64,000 bases of DNA, from NCBI RefSeq assembly GCF_002043095.1, contig NZ_MVOC01000003.1:1-64000 (forward strand), in the 5' to 3' direction. The translations under genes and the position numbers were made by a program. Positions 51,585-61,115 of the stretch are shown here, piece after piece. Within the stretch, counting starts at the first letter, position 1; the number at the start of each line of letters is the position of its first letter. Under the pieces are notes generated by a model that made no database searches, was not told the DNA's origin, and was given only the letters and a program-made list of their open reading frames with translations. The stretch comes from Mycobacterium sp. AT1 (GTDB lineage: Bacteria > Actinomycetota > Actinomycetes > Mycobacteriales > Mycobacteriaceae).

Positions 51585-53513
51585 GTGGCTCTCTACCGCA
51601 AGTACCGACCAGCGTCCTTCGCCGAGGTGGTCGGTCAAGAGCACGTCACCGAGCCGCTGTCGACGGCACTGACCTCAGGGCGCATCAACCACGCCTACCT
51701 CTTCTCCGGTCCGCGTGGCTGCGGCAAGACGTCGTCGGCCCGCATCATGGCCAGATCGCTGAACTGCGAACAGGGGCCAACCCCGACGCCGTGCGGTATC
51801 TGTGACTCCTGCGTCGCGCTGGCGCCCAACGGGCCCGGCAGCGTCGACGTCGTCGAACTCGACGCGGCGAGCCACGGTGGCGTCGACGACACCCGCGAAC
51901 TGCGGGACCGCGCGTTCTACGCCCCGGCCCAGTCGCGCTACCGCATCTTCATCATCGACGAGGCGCACATGGTCACCACGGCGGGCTTCAACGCCCTGCT
52001 GAAGATCGTGGAGGAGCCGCCGGACCACCTGATCTTCGTGTTCGCGACCACCGAACCCGAGAAGGTGCTGCCGACGATCCGCTCGCGCACCCACCACTAC
52101 CCGTTCCGGCTGCTGGCGCCCAAGACGATGCGCGGCCTGCTGGAGCGCATCTGCGCCCAGGAGAACGTCGGCGTCGACGACGCGGTCTACCCGCTGGTGA
52201 TTCGCGCTGGCGGCGGCTCGCCACGCGACACCCTTTCGGTGCTTGATCAGCTGCTGGCCGGCTCCGACGGCAAGCAGGTGGCCTACTCGCGAGCGCTGGC
52301 CCTGCTGGGCGCCACCGACCTGGCGCTCATCGACGCCTCGGTCGACGCGCTTGCCGCCGGAGACGCAGCGGCGCTGTTCGGTGCCGTCGAGGCGCTCATC
52401 GACGCGGGCCACGACCCTCGTCGGTTCGCCGTCGACCTGCTCGAGCGGTTCCGGGACCTCATCGTCCTCCAGGCCGTTCCCGACGCCGCGGCGCGCGGTG
52501 TCGTCGACGCACCGGACGACGTCGTCGAGCGGATGCGGGAACAGGCCGCGACGCTGGGCTCCGCGACCCTGACCCGCTACGCCGAAGTGGTCCATGCGGG
52601 GCTGGGCGAGATGCGCGGGGCGACTGCACCGCGGCTGCTGCTCGAGGTCGTCTGCGCGCGTCTGCTGCTGCCGTCGGCCAGCGACACGGAAGCTGCTCTG
52701 CTGCAACGCATCGAGCGACTCGAAACCAGGATGAACGTCTCCATCCCGGCCGGGGAGGCGGCCCATTCGGCCGCCGTTGTCGCCGAGGCGGAGGCGGCGG
52801 CACCTGCCAAACAATTCGTGCGCAGGAGCAACGCCGCCCCCGAGGCGTCGGCACCGCCGCCGCAGGAGGAGCGACCCGCGCCCCCTTCCGTGACACAGCC
52901 GCCGGTGGCCCAGCCGCCGGTCGCCCAGCCGCCCGTCACACCGCAGCCGGCACGGCCCGAGCCCGCGGCGCCACCACCACCGGTGGCACCCACGCCACCA
53001 CCGGTGGCCCAGCCGCTCGTTGCACCGCCGCCACCCGCTCCGTCGGCCGCCGCTCCCGCGGCTCCGGGCCAGCCGGATGCCGCCACCGTCCGCACCATGT
53101 GGTCGACCGTTCGGGACAAGGTGCGCGAACGCCGGCGCCCGACCGACGTCATGCTCGACGGCGCCGTCGTGCTCGCGGTCGAGGGCGACACCCTCGTCCT
53201 CAGCCACGTGTCGGCGCCGCTCGCGGCCCGACTCAACGAGGTGCGCAACGTCGAGATCATCAGGGACGCGTTGAAGGACGCGCTCGGTGTGGACTGGAAC
53301 ATCCGCTGCGAAGCGGGCTCGCCGACCGCGCCGGCGCCCGTCGCCCGCCCTCGTCAGGTGGAGGAGACCCCACCCCCGGTCGAGGAGGACGACGAGGAAA
53401 GCATGCTCGCCCAAGCCGTCCACGAAGAGCCAGGGCCACGTCGCGACCCGGAAGAGGTCGCACTGGAGCTACTGCAGAGCGAACTGGGCGCCCGGCGGAT
53501 CGAGGGAGCTTAA
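51585..53513 (+). CDS. dnaX: DNA polymerase III subunit gamma/tau
   Basis: A 642-residue clamp-loader subunit. Walker A G-P-R-G-C-G-K-T-S at 42-50, zinc Cys at 61, 70, 73 and 76, DEAH box at 125-128 and a T-I-R-S-R-T sensor. After residue 400 there is a long Pro/Ala/Val linker with P-P-V-A-Q repeats, then a tau-like C-terminal domain. Start at GTG 51585 (A-L-Y-R-K-Y-R-P). Loads the sliding clamp on DNA. No obvious slippage site was noted. Confidence 0.97.
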   Translation: MALYRKYRPASFAEVVGQEHVTEPLSTALTSGRINHAYLFSGPRGCGKTSSARIMARSLNCEQGPTPTPCGICDSCVALAPNGPGSVDVVELDAASHGGVDDTRELRDRAFYAPAQSRYRIFIIDEAHMVTTAGFNALLKIVEEPPDHLIFVFATTEPEKVLPTIRSRTHHYPFRLLAPKTMRGLLERICAQENVGVDDAVYPLVIRAGGGSPRDTLSVLDQLLAGSDGKQVAYSRALALLGATDLALIDASVDALAAGDAAALFGAVEALIDAGHDPRRFAVDLLERFRDLIVLQAVPDAAARGVVDAPDDVVERMREQAATLGSATLTRYAEVVHAGLGEMRGATAPRLLLEVVCARLLLPSASDTEAALLQRIERLETRMNVSIPAGEAAHSAAVVAEAEAAAPAKQFVRRSNAAPEASAPPPQEERPAPPSVTQPPVAQPPVAQPPVTPQPARPEPAAPPPPVAPTPPPVAQPLVAPPPPAPSAAAPAAPGQPDAATVRTMWSTVRDKVRERRRPTDVMLDGAVVLAVEGDTLVLSHVSAPLAARLNEVRNVEIIRDALKDALGVDWNIRCEAGSPTAPAPVARPRQVEETPPPVEEDDEESMLAQAVHEEPGPRRDPEEVALELLQSELGARRIEGA

Positions 53514-53567
53514 GCTGGCGGCGTCTCCGGCTGCCAGCCTGCCGACTGGGACGCCTTGGGAGGCATC

Positions 53568-54653
53568 GTGGGACGCGACGATTACGCGTTCGCCATCGGT
53601 GCCCTGCGGTGGAGCGGACATTCGGGAGCTCTCAAGGTAGCGATCAGCGGACTGTGCCTGTCGATGGCGGTGCTCGGATTCGTAGTCGAGTTGCACCCTT
53701 TGAGCCCGGCGACGCCAGTCGCCATGCTGGTGCACCGGGCTGTCGTGGCGTCCTCGGTGGTCGTCGGCATTGCGTGGCTGCTGGCCCCGATGCCGGGCTA
53801 TCGCATGGCAGTTGCGTTCGTGGTGTGGGCCGACGTGTCGATCGGCGTTGCGGCGACCGTTCTGTCGGCGCCCGAGGCTCGGTTGTGCGCGACCCTCCAC
53901 ATGGGCCTGATCGGGGTGTTCGCGGCGTTCCTGCTTGGCGCCGGGATTCTGATGGCGCATTGCGTGTTCAGCACAGTGTTGATCGTCGGCCTGACGGCCT
54001 GGGCGGTGGTGGTCGAGGGGTACGGCACCTTCGACCTGTTCATCTTCTACGCGCCTGCCCTGTCGACGGTCGTATTGCTGCCCCTGCTCATCCAGGCGGT
54101 CATCGAGGGCGGACGACGGGCGATCGCGCGCGTCACGAATTCGGCCGGACGCGATCCACTGACCGGGTTGCGAAACCGCAGGGCATTGCACGCCGAAGCG
54201 GACGTGTTGCTGCGGAGCGCCAGGCAGGGGGCGGTGGTGGTGGCCGCGGTGTGCGACATCGACGAATTCAAATCGTGCAACGACGAGTTCGGCCACGCGT
54301 TCGGTGACCAGACGCTGCTCGCCGCTGCGCGCCGATTGACGTCATCGGTACGACGAGGTCACGACATCGTCGCCAGGCTGGGCGGGGACGAGCTGGCGGT
54401 GATCGCACTTCTCGAAGACGCCACCGGGTTGCCCAACCTCGTCGACTGGCTCACCAGCCTCGCGACGTTTCGCCACGAGGGCGTGCCCGTGACCATGAGC
54501 ATCGGGGTGGCCGCCCGGTGGAACACCCAAAGTCCGCTATTCCTCGACGATCTGCTGTCGCAGGCCGATCGAGAAATGTATCGGGTGAAGCGTGCAGGAG
54601 GGGGCGACTGCAGCGTTGACGTCCAGCTGGAGAACGGCGTCCCGCCGACCTAG
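53568..54653 (+). CDS. Membrane diguanylate cyclase (GGDEF domain)
   Basis: A 361-residue protein: about six TM helices in the first 190 residues, then a GGDEF domain (D-P-L-T-G-L-R-N-R-R-A-L, D-I-D-E-F-K-S-C-N-D, G-H-A-F-G-D-Q). The active-site loop reads Gly-Gly-Asp-Glu-Leu, so the final Phe is Leu; the catalytic Asp/Glu are kept and activity is plausible. It would make c-di-GMP from GTP. GTG 53568 has GGGAGG upstream; a TTG at 53556 is also in frame. Converges on the methyltransferase gene with a two-base gap. Confidence 0.88.
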   Translation: MGRDDYAFAIGALRWSGHSGALKVAISGLCLSMAVLGFVVELHPLSPATPVAMLVHRAVVASSVVVGIAWLLAPMPGYRMAVAFVVWADVSIGVAATVLSAPEARLCATLHMGLIGVFAAFLLGAGILMAHCVFSTVLIVGLTAWAVVVEGYGTFDLFIFYAPALSTVVLLPLLIQAVIEGGRRAIARVTNSAGRDPLTGLRNRRALHAEADVLLRSARQGAVVVAAVCDIDEFKSCNDEFGHAFGDQTLLAAARRLTSSVRRGHDIVARLGGDELAVIALLEDATGLPNLVDWLTSLATFRHEGVPVTMSIGVAARWNTQSPLFLDDLLSQADREMYRVKRAGGGDCSVDVQLENGVPPT

Positions 54654-54655
54654 CG

Positions 54656-55966
54656 TCAAGCCGTCCACCACGGACGCAAGGGCAGCCCGCCGTCGCCGCC
54701 CTTGTTGTCCAGCTTGACCGCCAGAACCTGGTGCAGCTGAACGACGTTCGTCTCGAAGCCGAGACGCGATCCGGCCATGTACAGGCCCCACACCTTGGCG
54801 GTCGGGAGCCCGACCTCGGCCACCGCCTCGTCCCAATGCTCGACCAGGTTTGCGCACCAGTCGCGCAGCGTCAGCGCGTAGTGGTGGCGCAAGTTCTCCT
54901 CGTGCAGCACCTCGAGGCCGACGTCTTGGACCTCGGTGATGATGCGGCCGGACCCGGTGAGTTCGCCGTCGGGGAAGACGTACCGGTCGATGAAGCCGCC
55001 TGCGCCCGCACCAGATCGGTTGTCGGGGCGGGTGATGCAGTGGTTCAGCAGCAGGGCGCCGGTGCGCATCTTCGACTTGAGGAATCGGAAGTACGACGCG
55101 TAGTTCTGCACGCCGATGTGCTCGGTCAGCCCGATCGAGGACACGGCGTCGAACCCGGACTCGCGCACGTCGCGGTAGTCACCGTGACGGACCTCGGCGA
55201 GGTCGGAGAGCCCCTCGTCGGCGATCGCCTTCTGCGCCCACGCCGCCTGCTCCTTGGACAGCGTCACGCCGACGGCCTTGACACCGTGGCGTGCTGCGTA
55301 GCGCACCATGCTGCCCCAGCCGCAGCCCACGTCCAGCAGTCGATCGCCGGGCTGAAGGCGGAGCTTCTCGAACACCAAGCGGTACTTGTTGTCCTGGGCT
55401 TCTTCCAGGGTCACGTCGGCGTCCGGGTAGGCCGCGCAGGTGTAGGTCATGGACGGCCCGAGGACCCACTCGTAGAACGTGTTCGACACGTCGTAGTGAT
55501 GGTGGATTGCTTCGGCGTCGCGAGTCTTGCTGTGCCGCAATCCCTCTGCGACGCGACGCCAGCGGGGCAGCGCCTCCTGCGGCGGCGGGGCGATCGGTCG
55601 CAGATGCTCGAAGCCGATCGACCGGACGATGTTGGCCAGCACCCGGGCCGACGGCCGCTTGAAGTCCATGTTGTCGCCGAGGGCGCGCAGCAGCTCGTAG
55701 GGATCGCCGGGATGCACGCCGGTGGGCACCACGTCGCCCGAGACGTACGCACGGGCCAGCCCCAGCTCGCCGGGCGCGGTCGCCAGGTACGTGGTGCCGC
55801 GGGGGGTGCGCAGGTCGAGCCCCACCTGAGCGTCGGCGGGGCCCGCCGAGCTGCCGTCGTATGCGGTGAACTTCATCGCCAGGTCGTCACCGGCCGTGAG
55901 CACCTCGAGGATCTCGGCCAATGTCAGCTTGCCGGTCGTCACCGAATCGTCTTTGTAGGTCGTCAT
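54656..55966 (-). CDS. SAM-dependent methyltransferase, cyclopropane-fatty-acid synthase family (Rv3720-like)
   Basis: A 436-residue enzyme with an N-terminal helical region and a CFA-synthase core: L-D-V-G-C-G-W-G-S for SAM, T-L-S-K-E-Q, I-G-L-T-E-H-I-G and a late F-E-T-N-V-V-Q-L-H. It methylates unsaturated acyl chains of phospholipids. The FAD-oxidase gene 59 bp upstream on the same strand mirrors the pairs (TmsA/TmsB, BfaA/BfaB) that convert oleate to 10-methyl acids such as tuberculostearate; whether this pair does so is not established. Confidence 0.9.
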   Translation of the reverse strand: MTTYKDDSVTTGKLTLAEILEVLTAGDDLAMKFTAYDGSSAGPADAQVGLDLRTPRGTTYLATAPGELGLARAYVSGDVVPTGVHPGDPYELLRALGDNMDFKRPSARVLANIVRSIGFEHLRPIAPPPQEALPRWRRVAEGLRHSKTRDAEAIHHHYDVSNTFYEWVLGPSMTYTCAAYPDADVTLEEAQDNKYRLVFEKLRLQPGDRLLDVGCGWGSMVRYAARHGVKAVGVTLSKEQAAWAQKAIADEGLSDLAEVRHGDYRDVRESGFDAVSSIGLTEHIGVQNYASYFRFLKSKMRTGALLLNHCITRPDNRSGAGAGGFIDRYVFPDGELTGSGRIITEVQDVGLEVLHEENLRHHYALTLRDWCANLVEHWDEAVAEVGLPTAKVWGLYMAGSRLGFETNVVQLHQVLAVKLDNKGGDGGLPLRPWWTA

Positions 55967-56025
55967 GCCGGTCCTTCACTGTTCGTGCAAGCGCTCAACG
56001 GTGTTCTCTGCTCATCGGTGAGCTC

Positions 56026-57405
56026 TCATCGCCTTTGCACGGCTTTCGAGTACAAGTCGAGCAGGCGCGAGTCTGGGTCGTAGGTCTTCTTCACCGTGGA
56101 ATAGGTTTCCCCGCCGTAGAGCTCGTCGAACTCCTCCGGCGAGTAGTAGGCGTCGGAGTACAAGGATTTGTGGCCGTCGAGCTCGCTGACCTTCTCCTCG
56201 ATCAGGCGGTTCGTCTGTCCCTCTACCGAGCCGGCGGGCACCGACGACCAAAAGCCTATGTTGACGTAGGTGTGATGCGCGGCAATTGGGTAGAGCGGCC
56301 AGCCCTCGTCGTCGCGCAACCTCAGCGGACACAGCCAGATGGGTTCGATCGGCACGTTGTCGAGGAACCACTCGACGAACTCGGCGGTGCGCCCGATTGG
56401 CACCTCGATGTCCTGCACGACGCGCTCCAGCGGGGGCCGGCCGTTGCGCTTCTCGATGCGGTCGGCGATGTCGAACCGCCGGTCGTAGCCGATGAGCTTC
56501 CAGTAGAAGCTGCTGCGCCGCAGCCGACGGGGCCAGAGGCGCCGGATCGTCGGGTTCTGGGCGCCGAACGCCCGCGAGCACCAGAACCAGTCGGTGTCCC
56601 ACCGCCACAGGTAGTCGTGAATCGTCAGCCGGTCGCGCTTCTCGCCGTCGGCGTGCTGGATCGAGCGGTAGTAGACGTCTTGGCCGGTGTAGTCGCTGAC
56701 CGGGCCGGGCGTCGCGGTCCGCACGCCGATGCAGAGATAGGACTCGTCGGCGCTGAACACCACGCCGTCGAGGTAGTCGACGGGCGAGTCGTCGTAGCGT
56801 TGCGCGTCGACGATCTGATCCATGGTGGCGACGAGCTCGGCCACCGAATGGAAGCGCACGTGCGTCAACGCGACGAACGGCTTGACCGGCTCGAGCTCGA
56901 TCTTGAGGCGCACCGAATAGCCAAGCGTGCCATAGGAATTCGGGAAGGCGTGAAAGAGGTCCGGATTGAGGTCGCGGCTTGCCGTCACCACCTCGCCAGT
57001 GCCGGTGAGGATGTCCATCTCCAGCACCGACTCGTGCGGCAGGCCGTTGCGGAAGGATGCCGACTCGATGCCGAGCCCCGTCACGGCGCCCCCGAGGGTG
57101 ATGGTCTTCAGCTGTGGCACCACAAGCGGCGACAAGCCATACGGCAGAGTGGCGGCGACGAGATCCTCGTAGGTGCACATTCCCGCGACGTCGGCGGTGC
57201 GCGCCTCTGGGTCGACGGAGATCACACCCGTCAGACCGGAGACGTCGAGACCCTTGACGGTCGACTTCTCGCGGGCCCGGAAGAGGTTCGAGGTGGGCTT
57301 CGCCAGGCGGACCGTCGCGCTGGGCGGGATCGCGCGGTAGCTCGCCAACAGTCTCTCCACGCCTACTGCGTGGGCCGACTGCGCTTCGTTCGCTGCAACA
57401 GTCAC
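56026..57405 (-). CDS. FAD-binding oxidoreductase (Rv3719-like)
   Basis: A 459-residue FAD_binding_4 family protein: R-L-A-K-P-T-S-N-L-F-R, V-P-Q-L-K-T-I-T-L-G-G-A-V-T-G-L-G-I-E-S-A and H-A-F-P-N-S-Y-G-T-L-G, as in DHCR24-like reductases and TmsA/BfaA-type methylene-fatty-acid reductases. It would act on the methyltransferase's product, reducing a methylene to a methyl branch. A nearly coincident frame at 56012-57409 is a shadow (very Arg-rich). Confidence 0.88.
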   Translation of the reverse strand: MTVAANEAQSAHAVGVERLLASYRAIPPSATVRLAKPTSNLFRAREKSTVKGLDVSGLTGVISVDPEARTADVAGMCTYEDLVAATLPYGLSPLVVPQLKTITLGGAVTGLGIESASFRNGLPHESVLEMDILTGTGEVVTASRDLNPDLFHAFPNSYGTLGYSVRLKIELEPVKPFVALTHVRFHSVAELVATMDQIVDAQRYDDSPVDYLDGVVFSADESYLCIGVRTATPGPVSDYTGQDVYYRSIQHADGEKRDRLTIHDYLWRWDTDWFWCSRAFGAQNPTIRRLWPRRLRRSSFYWKLIGYDRRFDIADRIEKRNGRPPLERVVQDIEVPIGRTAEFVEWFLDNVPIEPIWLCPLRLRDDEGWPLYPIAAHHTYVNIGFWSSVPAGSVEGQTNRLIEEKVSELDGHKSLYSDAYYSPEEFDELYGGETYSTVKKTYDPDSRLLDLYSKAVQRR

Positions 57406-57494
57406 ACACGTACGCTAGACCTCGGTCGCACCCGATGCGACAGGACCGACCCGGGATTACCCCCGTTCACCCTCAGATCTAGGAGTCTTCACCG

Positions 57495-57935
57495 ATGGGA
57501 CAGGTCAGCGCCTCCAGCACTGTCTTGATCAACGCCGAACCCGACGTCGTGCTCGCAGCCGTCGCCGACTACCAGACGGTTCGCCCGAAGATCCTCTCCT
57601 CGCACTACCGCGACTACCAGGTCCTGGAGGGCGGGCAGGGCGCAGGCACCGTCGCCACCTGGAAGCTTCAGGCCACCGAGAAGCGGGTCCGCGACGTCAA
57701 GGCCACCGTCGACGTGGCAGGTCACGCCGTCATCGAGAAGGACGCCAACTCCACGATGGTGACCAACTACACAGTCGCCCCGGCCGGACCGGGCGCGTCG
57801 GTGACGGTCAAGACGTCCTGGCAGGGCGCAGGCGGCGTCAAGGGCTTCTTCGAGAAGACGTTCGCTCCTCTGGGCCTGCGCAAGATCCAGGCCGAGGTGC
57901 TGGCCAACCTGAAGAATCAGGTCGAGTCGAAGTAG
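57495..57935 (+). CDS. SRPBCC-family protein (Rv3718c-like)
   Basis: A 146-residue START/Bet v 1-like fold: starts S-A-S-S-T-V-L-I-N-A-E-P-D-V-V, the usual first strand, and ends with a long C-terminal helix (L-A-N-L-K-N-Q-V-E-S-K). Members bind hydrophobic ligands; the ligand is unknown. Its TAG abuts the convergent amidase stop. ATCTAGGAGTC lies ahead of the ATG. Confidence 0.88.
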   Translation: MGQVSASSTVLINAEPDVVLAAVADYQTVRPKILSSHYRDYQVLEGGQGAGTVATWKLQATEKRVRDVKATVDVAGHAVIEKDANSTMVTNYTVAPAGPGASVTVKTSWQGAGGVKGFFEKTFAPLGLRKIQAEVLANLKNQVESK

Positions 57936-58697
57936 TTAGGCGACGGCCCGCGCAGGTCGCGTCGCGAGGAAGCCCGCGATGCCCCGCACCACGGCATCGG
58001 CGTACTTCTGCCGACCTTCGGGGCTCTCGATCAACGCCGAATCGGCCGGGTTCTTCATGTTCCCCAACTCGACGAGGATCGACGGGTACTGGGCCAGGTT
58101 GAGCCCGGTGAGGTCAGAGCGCGGGTAGAGCCCACCCTGGCCGATGTAGTTGGCGGGCAGCAGTCCGGACGCCTGAAGCTGGTCGCGCATCGTCTGCGCG
58201 AACTGAATCGACGGCCCCGCCTGCGCGGCGTTGAGCGGCGGCGACGAATAGTTGACGTGGAACCCGCGGCCCGTGGCAGGCCCGCCGTCGGCGTGGATCG
58301 ACACGATCGCGTCCGGTTGTAGCGCGTTGGCCATGGCCGCCCGCTCGTCGACGCAGGCTGCCACCCCGGTGTCGTCGCCACGGGACATCGCGGTGCGCAC
58401 CCCGAGCGCGGTCAACTGCTGCCGGATGCGCAGCACCGTCTCCCAGTTGAAGCTGTGCTCGGGATAGCCGTCGTCGGTCGCGGTCCCACTGGTCTGGCAG
58501 TCCTTGGTGCCGCCGCGTCCCGTCGGGACCTGTTTGGTCAGGGACGCGTCGTTGGCGCCGTTGTGACCTGGGTCGAGGAAGACGATGCGCCCGGCGATGT
58601 TGGTCGGGGCGGCGGCGGCGCTCGGCGCGACGAGCGAGGCGACGAGGAGGCCGACGGCGAGGGCTGCGCCGACACGCAGGCAGGCAGGGAAGTGCAC
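57936..58697 (-). CDS. ami1: N-acetylmuramoyl-L-alanine amidase, exported (Ami1/Rv3717-like)
   Basis: A 253-residue zinc amidase with a signal peptide of about 30 residues. His45 (D-P-G-H-N-G), Glu80 (Y-P-E-H-S) and His135 (S-I-H-A-D-G) match the Zn ligands His35, Glu70 and His125 of Rv3717 with a constant offset of ten, and Cys67 and Cys115 can form its disulfide. It cleaves the peptide stem from muramic acid in peptidoglycan. GTG 58697 is used; the longer frame to 59051 overlaps the ybaB gene. Confidence 0.93.
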   Translation of the reverse strand: MHFPACLRVGAALAVGLLVASLVAPSAAAAPTNIAGRIVFLDPGHNGANDASLTKQVPTGRGGTKDCQTSGTATDDGYPEHSFNWETVLRIRQQLTALGVRTAMSRGDDTGVAACVDERAAMANALQPDAIVSIHADGGPATGRGFHVNYSSPPLNAAQAGPSIQFAQTMRDQLQASGLLPANYIGQGGLYPRSDLTGLNLAQYPSILVELGNMKNPADSALIESPEGRQKYADAVVRGIAGFLATRPARAVA

Positions 58698-58796
58698 GGA
58701 GCCCAACGTAGCTCGCAGGACGACTAGTCTTGAAGGACGAATCGCGACGTGCTGGGGACAGCAATCAGTTCGAGACCAATACGCAAGGGGACCGTC

Positions 58797-59129
58797 ATGC
58801 AACCCGGCCAACCGCCCGACATGTCGGCGCTCCTCGCGCAGGCTCAGCAGGTTCAGCAGCAGCTGATGGAGGCGCAGGAAGCCCTCGCCGTCGCCGAGGT
58901 GCACGGGCAGGCTGGCGGCGGTCTGGTGCAGGTGACGATGAAGGGTAGCGGCGAGGTGACCGGCGTCGCGATCGACCCGAAGGTCGTCGACCCCGAAGAC
59001 GTCGAGACGCTGCAGGACCTCGTCGTCGGCGCCATCAGGGACGCCGCCCAACAGGTGACGATGATGGCGCAGAGCAAGCTTGGCCCGCTCGCCGGTGGCC
59101 TCGGCGGCTTAGACATTCCGGGGCTCTGA
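58797..59129 (+). CDS. YbaB/EbfC-family nucleoid-associated protein
   Basis: A 110-residue protein with a Gln-rich helical start ([12 protein letters not shown]), the core [15 protein letters not shown] and the conserved [10 protein letters not shown]. It binds DNA as a dimer. Chosen start is ATG 58797 with AAGGGG upstream. It ends one base before recR, the usual dnaX-ybaB-recR association, here split by several genes. Confidence 0.93.
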   Translation: MQPGQPPDMSALLAQAQQVQQQLMEAQEALAVAEVHGQAGGGLVQVTMKGSGEVTGVAIDPKVVDPEDVETLQDLVVGAIRDAAQQVTMMAQSKLGPLAGGLGGLDIPGL

Positions 59130-59130
59130 C

Positions 59131-59742
59131 TTGTTTGAAGGTCCCGTCCAGGATCTGATCGACGAACTGGGCAAGCTGCCGGGCATCGGGCCGAAGAGCG
59201 CACAGCGCATCGCCTTTCATCTGCTGTCGGTCGAGCCGCCGGACATCGACCGCTTGACCGCCGTGCTGGCCAAGGTGCGTGACGGCGTGCAGTTCTGCTC
59301 GGTGTGCGGCAACGTCTCCGACGCCGACCGCTGCCGCATCTGCTCGGATTCGCGGCGGGACGCGTCGCTGGTGTGCGTGGTAGAGGAACCCAAGGACGTT
59401 GCGGCCGTCGAGCGCACGCGCGAGTTCCGCGGCCGCTATCACGTGTTGGGTGGAGCGCTGGATCCGCTGTCGGGCGTCGGGCCGGAGCAGTTGCGAATCC
59501 GCGAGCTGCTCAACCGAATTGGTGAGCGAGTCGACGGCGTCGACGTCGCCGAGGTCATCATCGCGACCGATCCCAACACCGAGGGCGAGGCCACGGCCAC
59601 CTACCTGGTGCGGATGCTCCGCGACATTCCCGGGCTGTCGGTCACCCGCATCGCGTCCGGGCTGCCGATGGGTGGCGATCTCGAATTCGCCGACGAGCTC
59701 ACCCTGGGACGCGCTCTGACCGGCCGTCGGGCGATGGCCTAA
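59131..59742 (+). CDS. recR: Recombination mediator RecR
   Basis: A 203-residue protein: N-terminal HhH ([11 protein letters not shown]), zinc finger Cys56, 59, 68 and 71, then a Toprim domain ([19 protein letters not shown]). It loads RecA at gaps with RecO. Start is TTG 59131, one base after the ybaB stop region. Confidence 0.97.
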   Translation: MFEGPVQDLIDELGKLPGIGPKSAQRIAFHLLSVEPPDIDRLTAVLAKVRDGVQFCSVCGNVSDADRCRICSDSRRDASLVCVVEEPKDVAAVERTREFRGRYHVLGGALDPLSGVGPEQLRIRELLNRIGERVDGVDVAEVIIATDPNTEGEATATYLVRMLRDIPGLSVTRIASGLPMGGDLEFADELTLGRALTGRRAMA

Positions 59743-59752
59743 GTTGTCGACC

Positions 59753-60151
59753 ATGCGTGACGAAGAGTTCAAGGTCGAGGTAGAACTCGGCGACGAGGCG
59801 CACCACCTGTCCTTCTGGGATCGGCTGCGGTCCCTCGACGTGGACGACGTGGCCCGCCAACGGCTGGGCAGCCGGGTGACGGTGACCCGTGACGGCAACC
59901 GGATTCAGCTGTACACGCGCAGCCTGCAGGACGCCAAGGAAGCCGAGCGCACCACGCGTGAACTCGTCCTGGCCGACGACATCACAGCGGAATACACGGT
60001 GAGCCGGTGGGATGCCTCCGCGCAGCAGTGGGTCGACGTCGGTGACGGACACGCCGTCGACGACGACGCCCCGGACGCGCCGGTGCCCGACCCCAGCTAC
60101 GTGATCCTCGAGGCCTACAAGCCGGAGTTCCTGCGCGACCTGGGCTTGTAG
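59753..60151 (+). CDS. Conserved hypothetical protein
   Basis: A 132-residue soluble acidic protein: E-E-F-K-V-E-V-E-L-G-D-E at the start, S-F-W-D-R-L-R-S-L-D-V-D-D, then G-N-R-I-Q-L-Y-T-R-S and a final Y-K-P-E-F-L-R-D-L-G. Looks like a small alpha/beta protein conserved in actinobacteria; no function recognised. ATG 59753 preferred to a TTG three codons earlier. Confidence 0.75.
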   Translation: MRDEEFKVEVELGDEAHHLSFWDRLRSLDVDDVARQRLGSRVTVTRDGNRIQLYTRSLQDAKEAERTTRELVLADDITAEYTVSRWDASAQQWVDVGDGHAVDDDAPDAPVPDPSYVILEAYKPEFLRDLGL

Positions 60152-60171
60152 GCCCGCGGTCCCTTTTTCCC

Positions 60172-60230
60172 GCGAGATATAAACCGCGGCGACGACACGC
60201 CGGTTTGAGCCGCCATGGCTTATGTCTCGC
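60172..60230 (+). repeat. 59-bp imperfect palindromic repeat, left copy
   Basis: Ends are inverted: GCGAGATATAAACC (60172-60185) and GGCTTATGTCTCGC (60217-60230). The centre holds CGGCGACGACACGCCGG, itself partly self-complementary. Ungapped comparison with 61105-61163 gives 45 of 59 identical bases. Confidence 0.8.
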
Positions 60231-60263
60231 TGGCCTGTCGGTGGGCGATGCCAGGGTTCGGGA

Positions 60264-61115
60264 ATGGCAGCGGTCTTCTCGGGGAGTGGTGCGGTAAGCG
60301 GTGGACGGCTGACCCGCCATCGGCTTCGCACCCGTTTCGAGGCCATTCATCCCGACGTCTACGTCGCGGAATTCGCGGAGCTGACGACCGCGGACCGAGC
60401 GCGTGCCGCGGTGCTGTGGTCGAAGGGCCGCGGCGTCGTGGCAGGAGTCACGGCGTCTGCCTTGCACGGTGCAAAGTGGGTGGACGGCAGCCAACCCGTC
60501 GAGCTGATCTGGCGCAACCAACACGCCCCCCGCGGAGTGATCACTCGCAATGAACGTCTCGACGGCGACGAGTTCGCCGTCGTGGACGGCATCTCGGTGA
60601 CCACGGCGGCTCGCACTGCGCTGGACCTCGGTCGTCATCTCGACCGCGATGCTGCGGTGACACGCCTGGACGCGCTGGCCCACGCGACGGGCATCTCGGC
60701 GGTCGACGTCGAACCGCTGCTAACTCGGCACCGTGGCAGTAGAGGCGTGCAGAAGGCCCGCGAAGCGATCGCGCTGATGGATGCCGGCGGCACGTCGCCG
60801 AAGGAGACCTGGCTGCGGCTTCTCATCGTGGACGCCGGTCTGCCAAAGCCGCAGTCTCAGTTGATGGTTCACAACGGCGACCACTACCCCCTTGCCTATC
60901 TCGATCTTGGATGGGAGAAGTTCATGGTCGCCGTGGAGTATGACGGCGACCAACATCGAACGGACCGTCAGCAATATCGGAAGGACGTCAGCAGACTGCA
61001 GATGCTCGAGCGGATGGGATGGATCGTCATCCGAGTGCTCGCGGGTGAGCACCCGATGGACGTGCTCCAGCGCATCCGGCACGCGCTGGCTCGTCGCGGC
61101 TGCCGCGAGGCATAA
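60264..61115 (+). CDS. AbiEi-like / DUF559 nuclease-domain protein
   Basis: A 283-residue protein. The N-terminal half (V-Y-V-A-E-F-A-E-L-T, G-V-V-A-G-V-T-A-S-A-L-H-G-A, T-T-A-A-R-T-A-L-D-L) matches the AbiEi antitoxin-like region of actinobacterial DUF559 proteins. The C-terminal half has a Vsr-like PD-(D/E)xK fold: L-A-Y-L-D-L-G-W, V-A-V-E-Y-D-G-D-Q-H and R-K-D. Start chosen at ATG 60264, just after the left repeat; its stop lies inside the right repeat. Biological role unknown; possibly a defence or mobile gene. Confidence 0.78.
   Translation: MAAVFSGSGAVSGGRLTRHRLRTRFEAIHPDVYVAEFAELTTADRARAAVLWSKGRGVVAGVTASALHGAKWVDGSQPVELIWRNQHAPRGVITRNERLDGDEFAVVDGISVTTAARTALDLGRHLDRDAAVTRLDALAHATGISAVDVEPLLTRHRGSRGVQKAREAIALMDAGGTSPKETWLRLLIVDAGLPKPQSQLMVHNGDHYPLAYLDLGWEKFMVAVEYDGDQHRTDRQQYRKDVSRLQMLERMGWIVIRVLAGEHPMDVLQRIRHALARRGCREA

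Noticed and set aside
56012..57409. 465-codon minus-strand frame overlapping the FAD oxidoreductase
   Set aside because: Same strand, different phase, extremely Arg-rich and without motifs; the 56026-57405 frame carries the family motifs.
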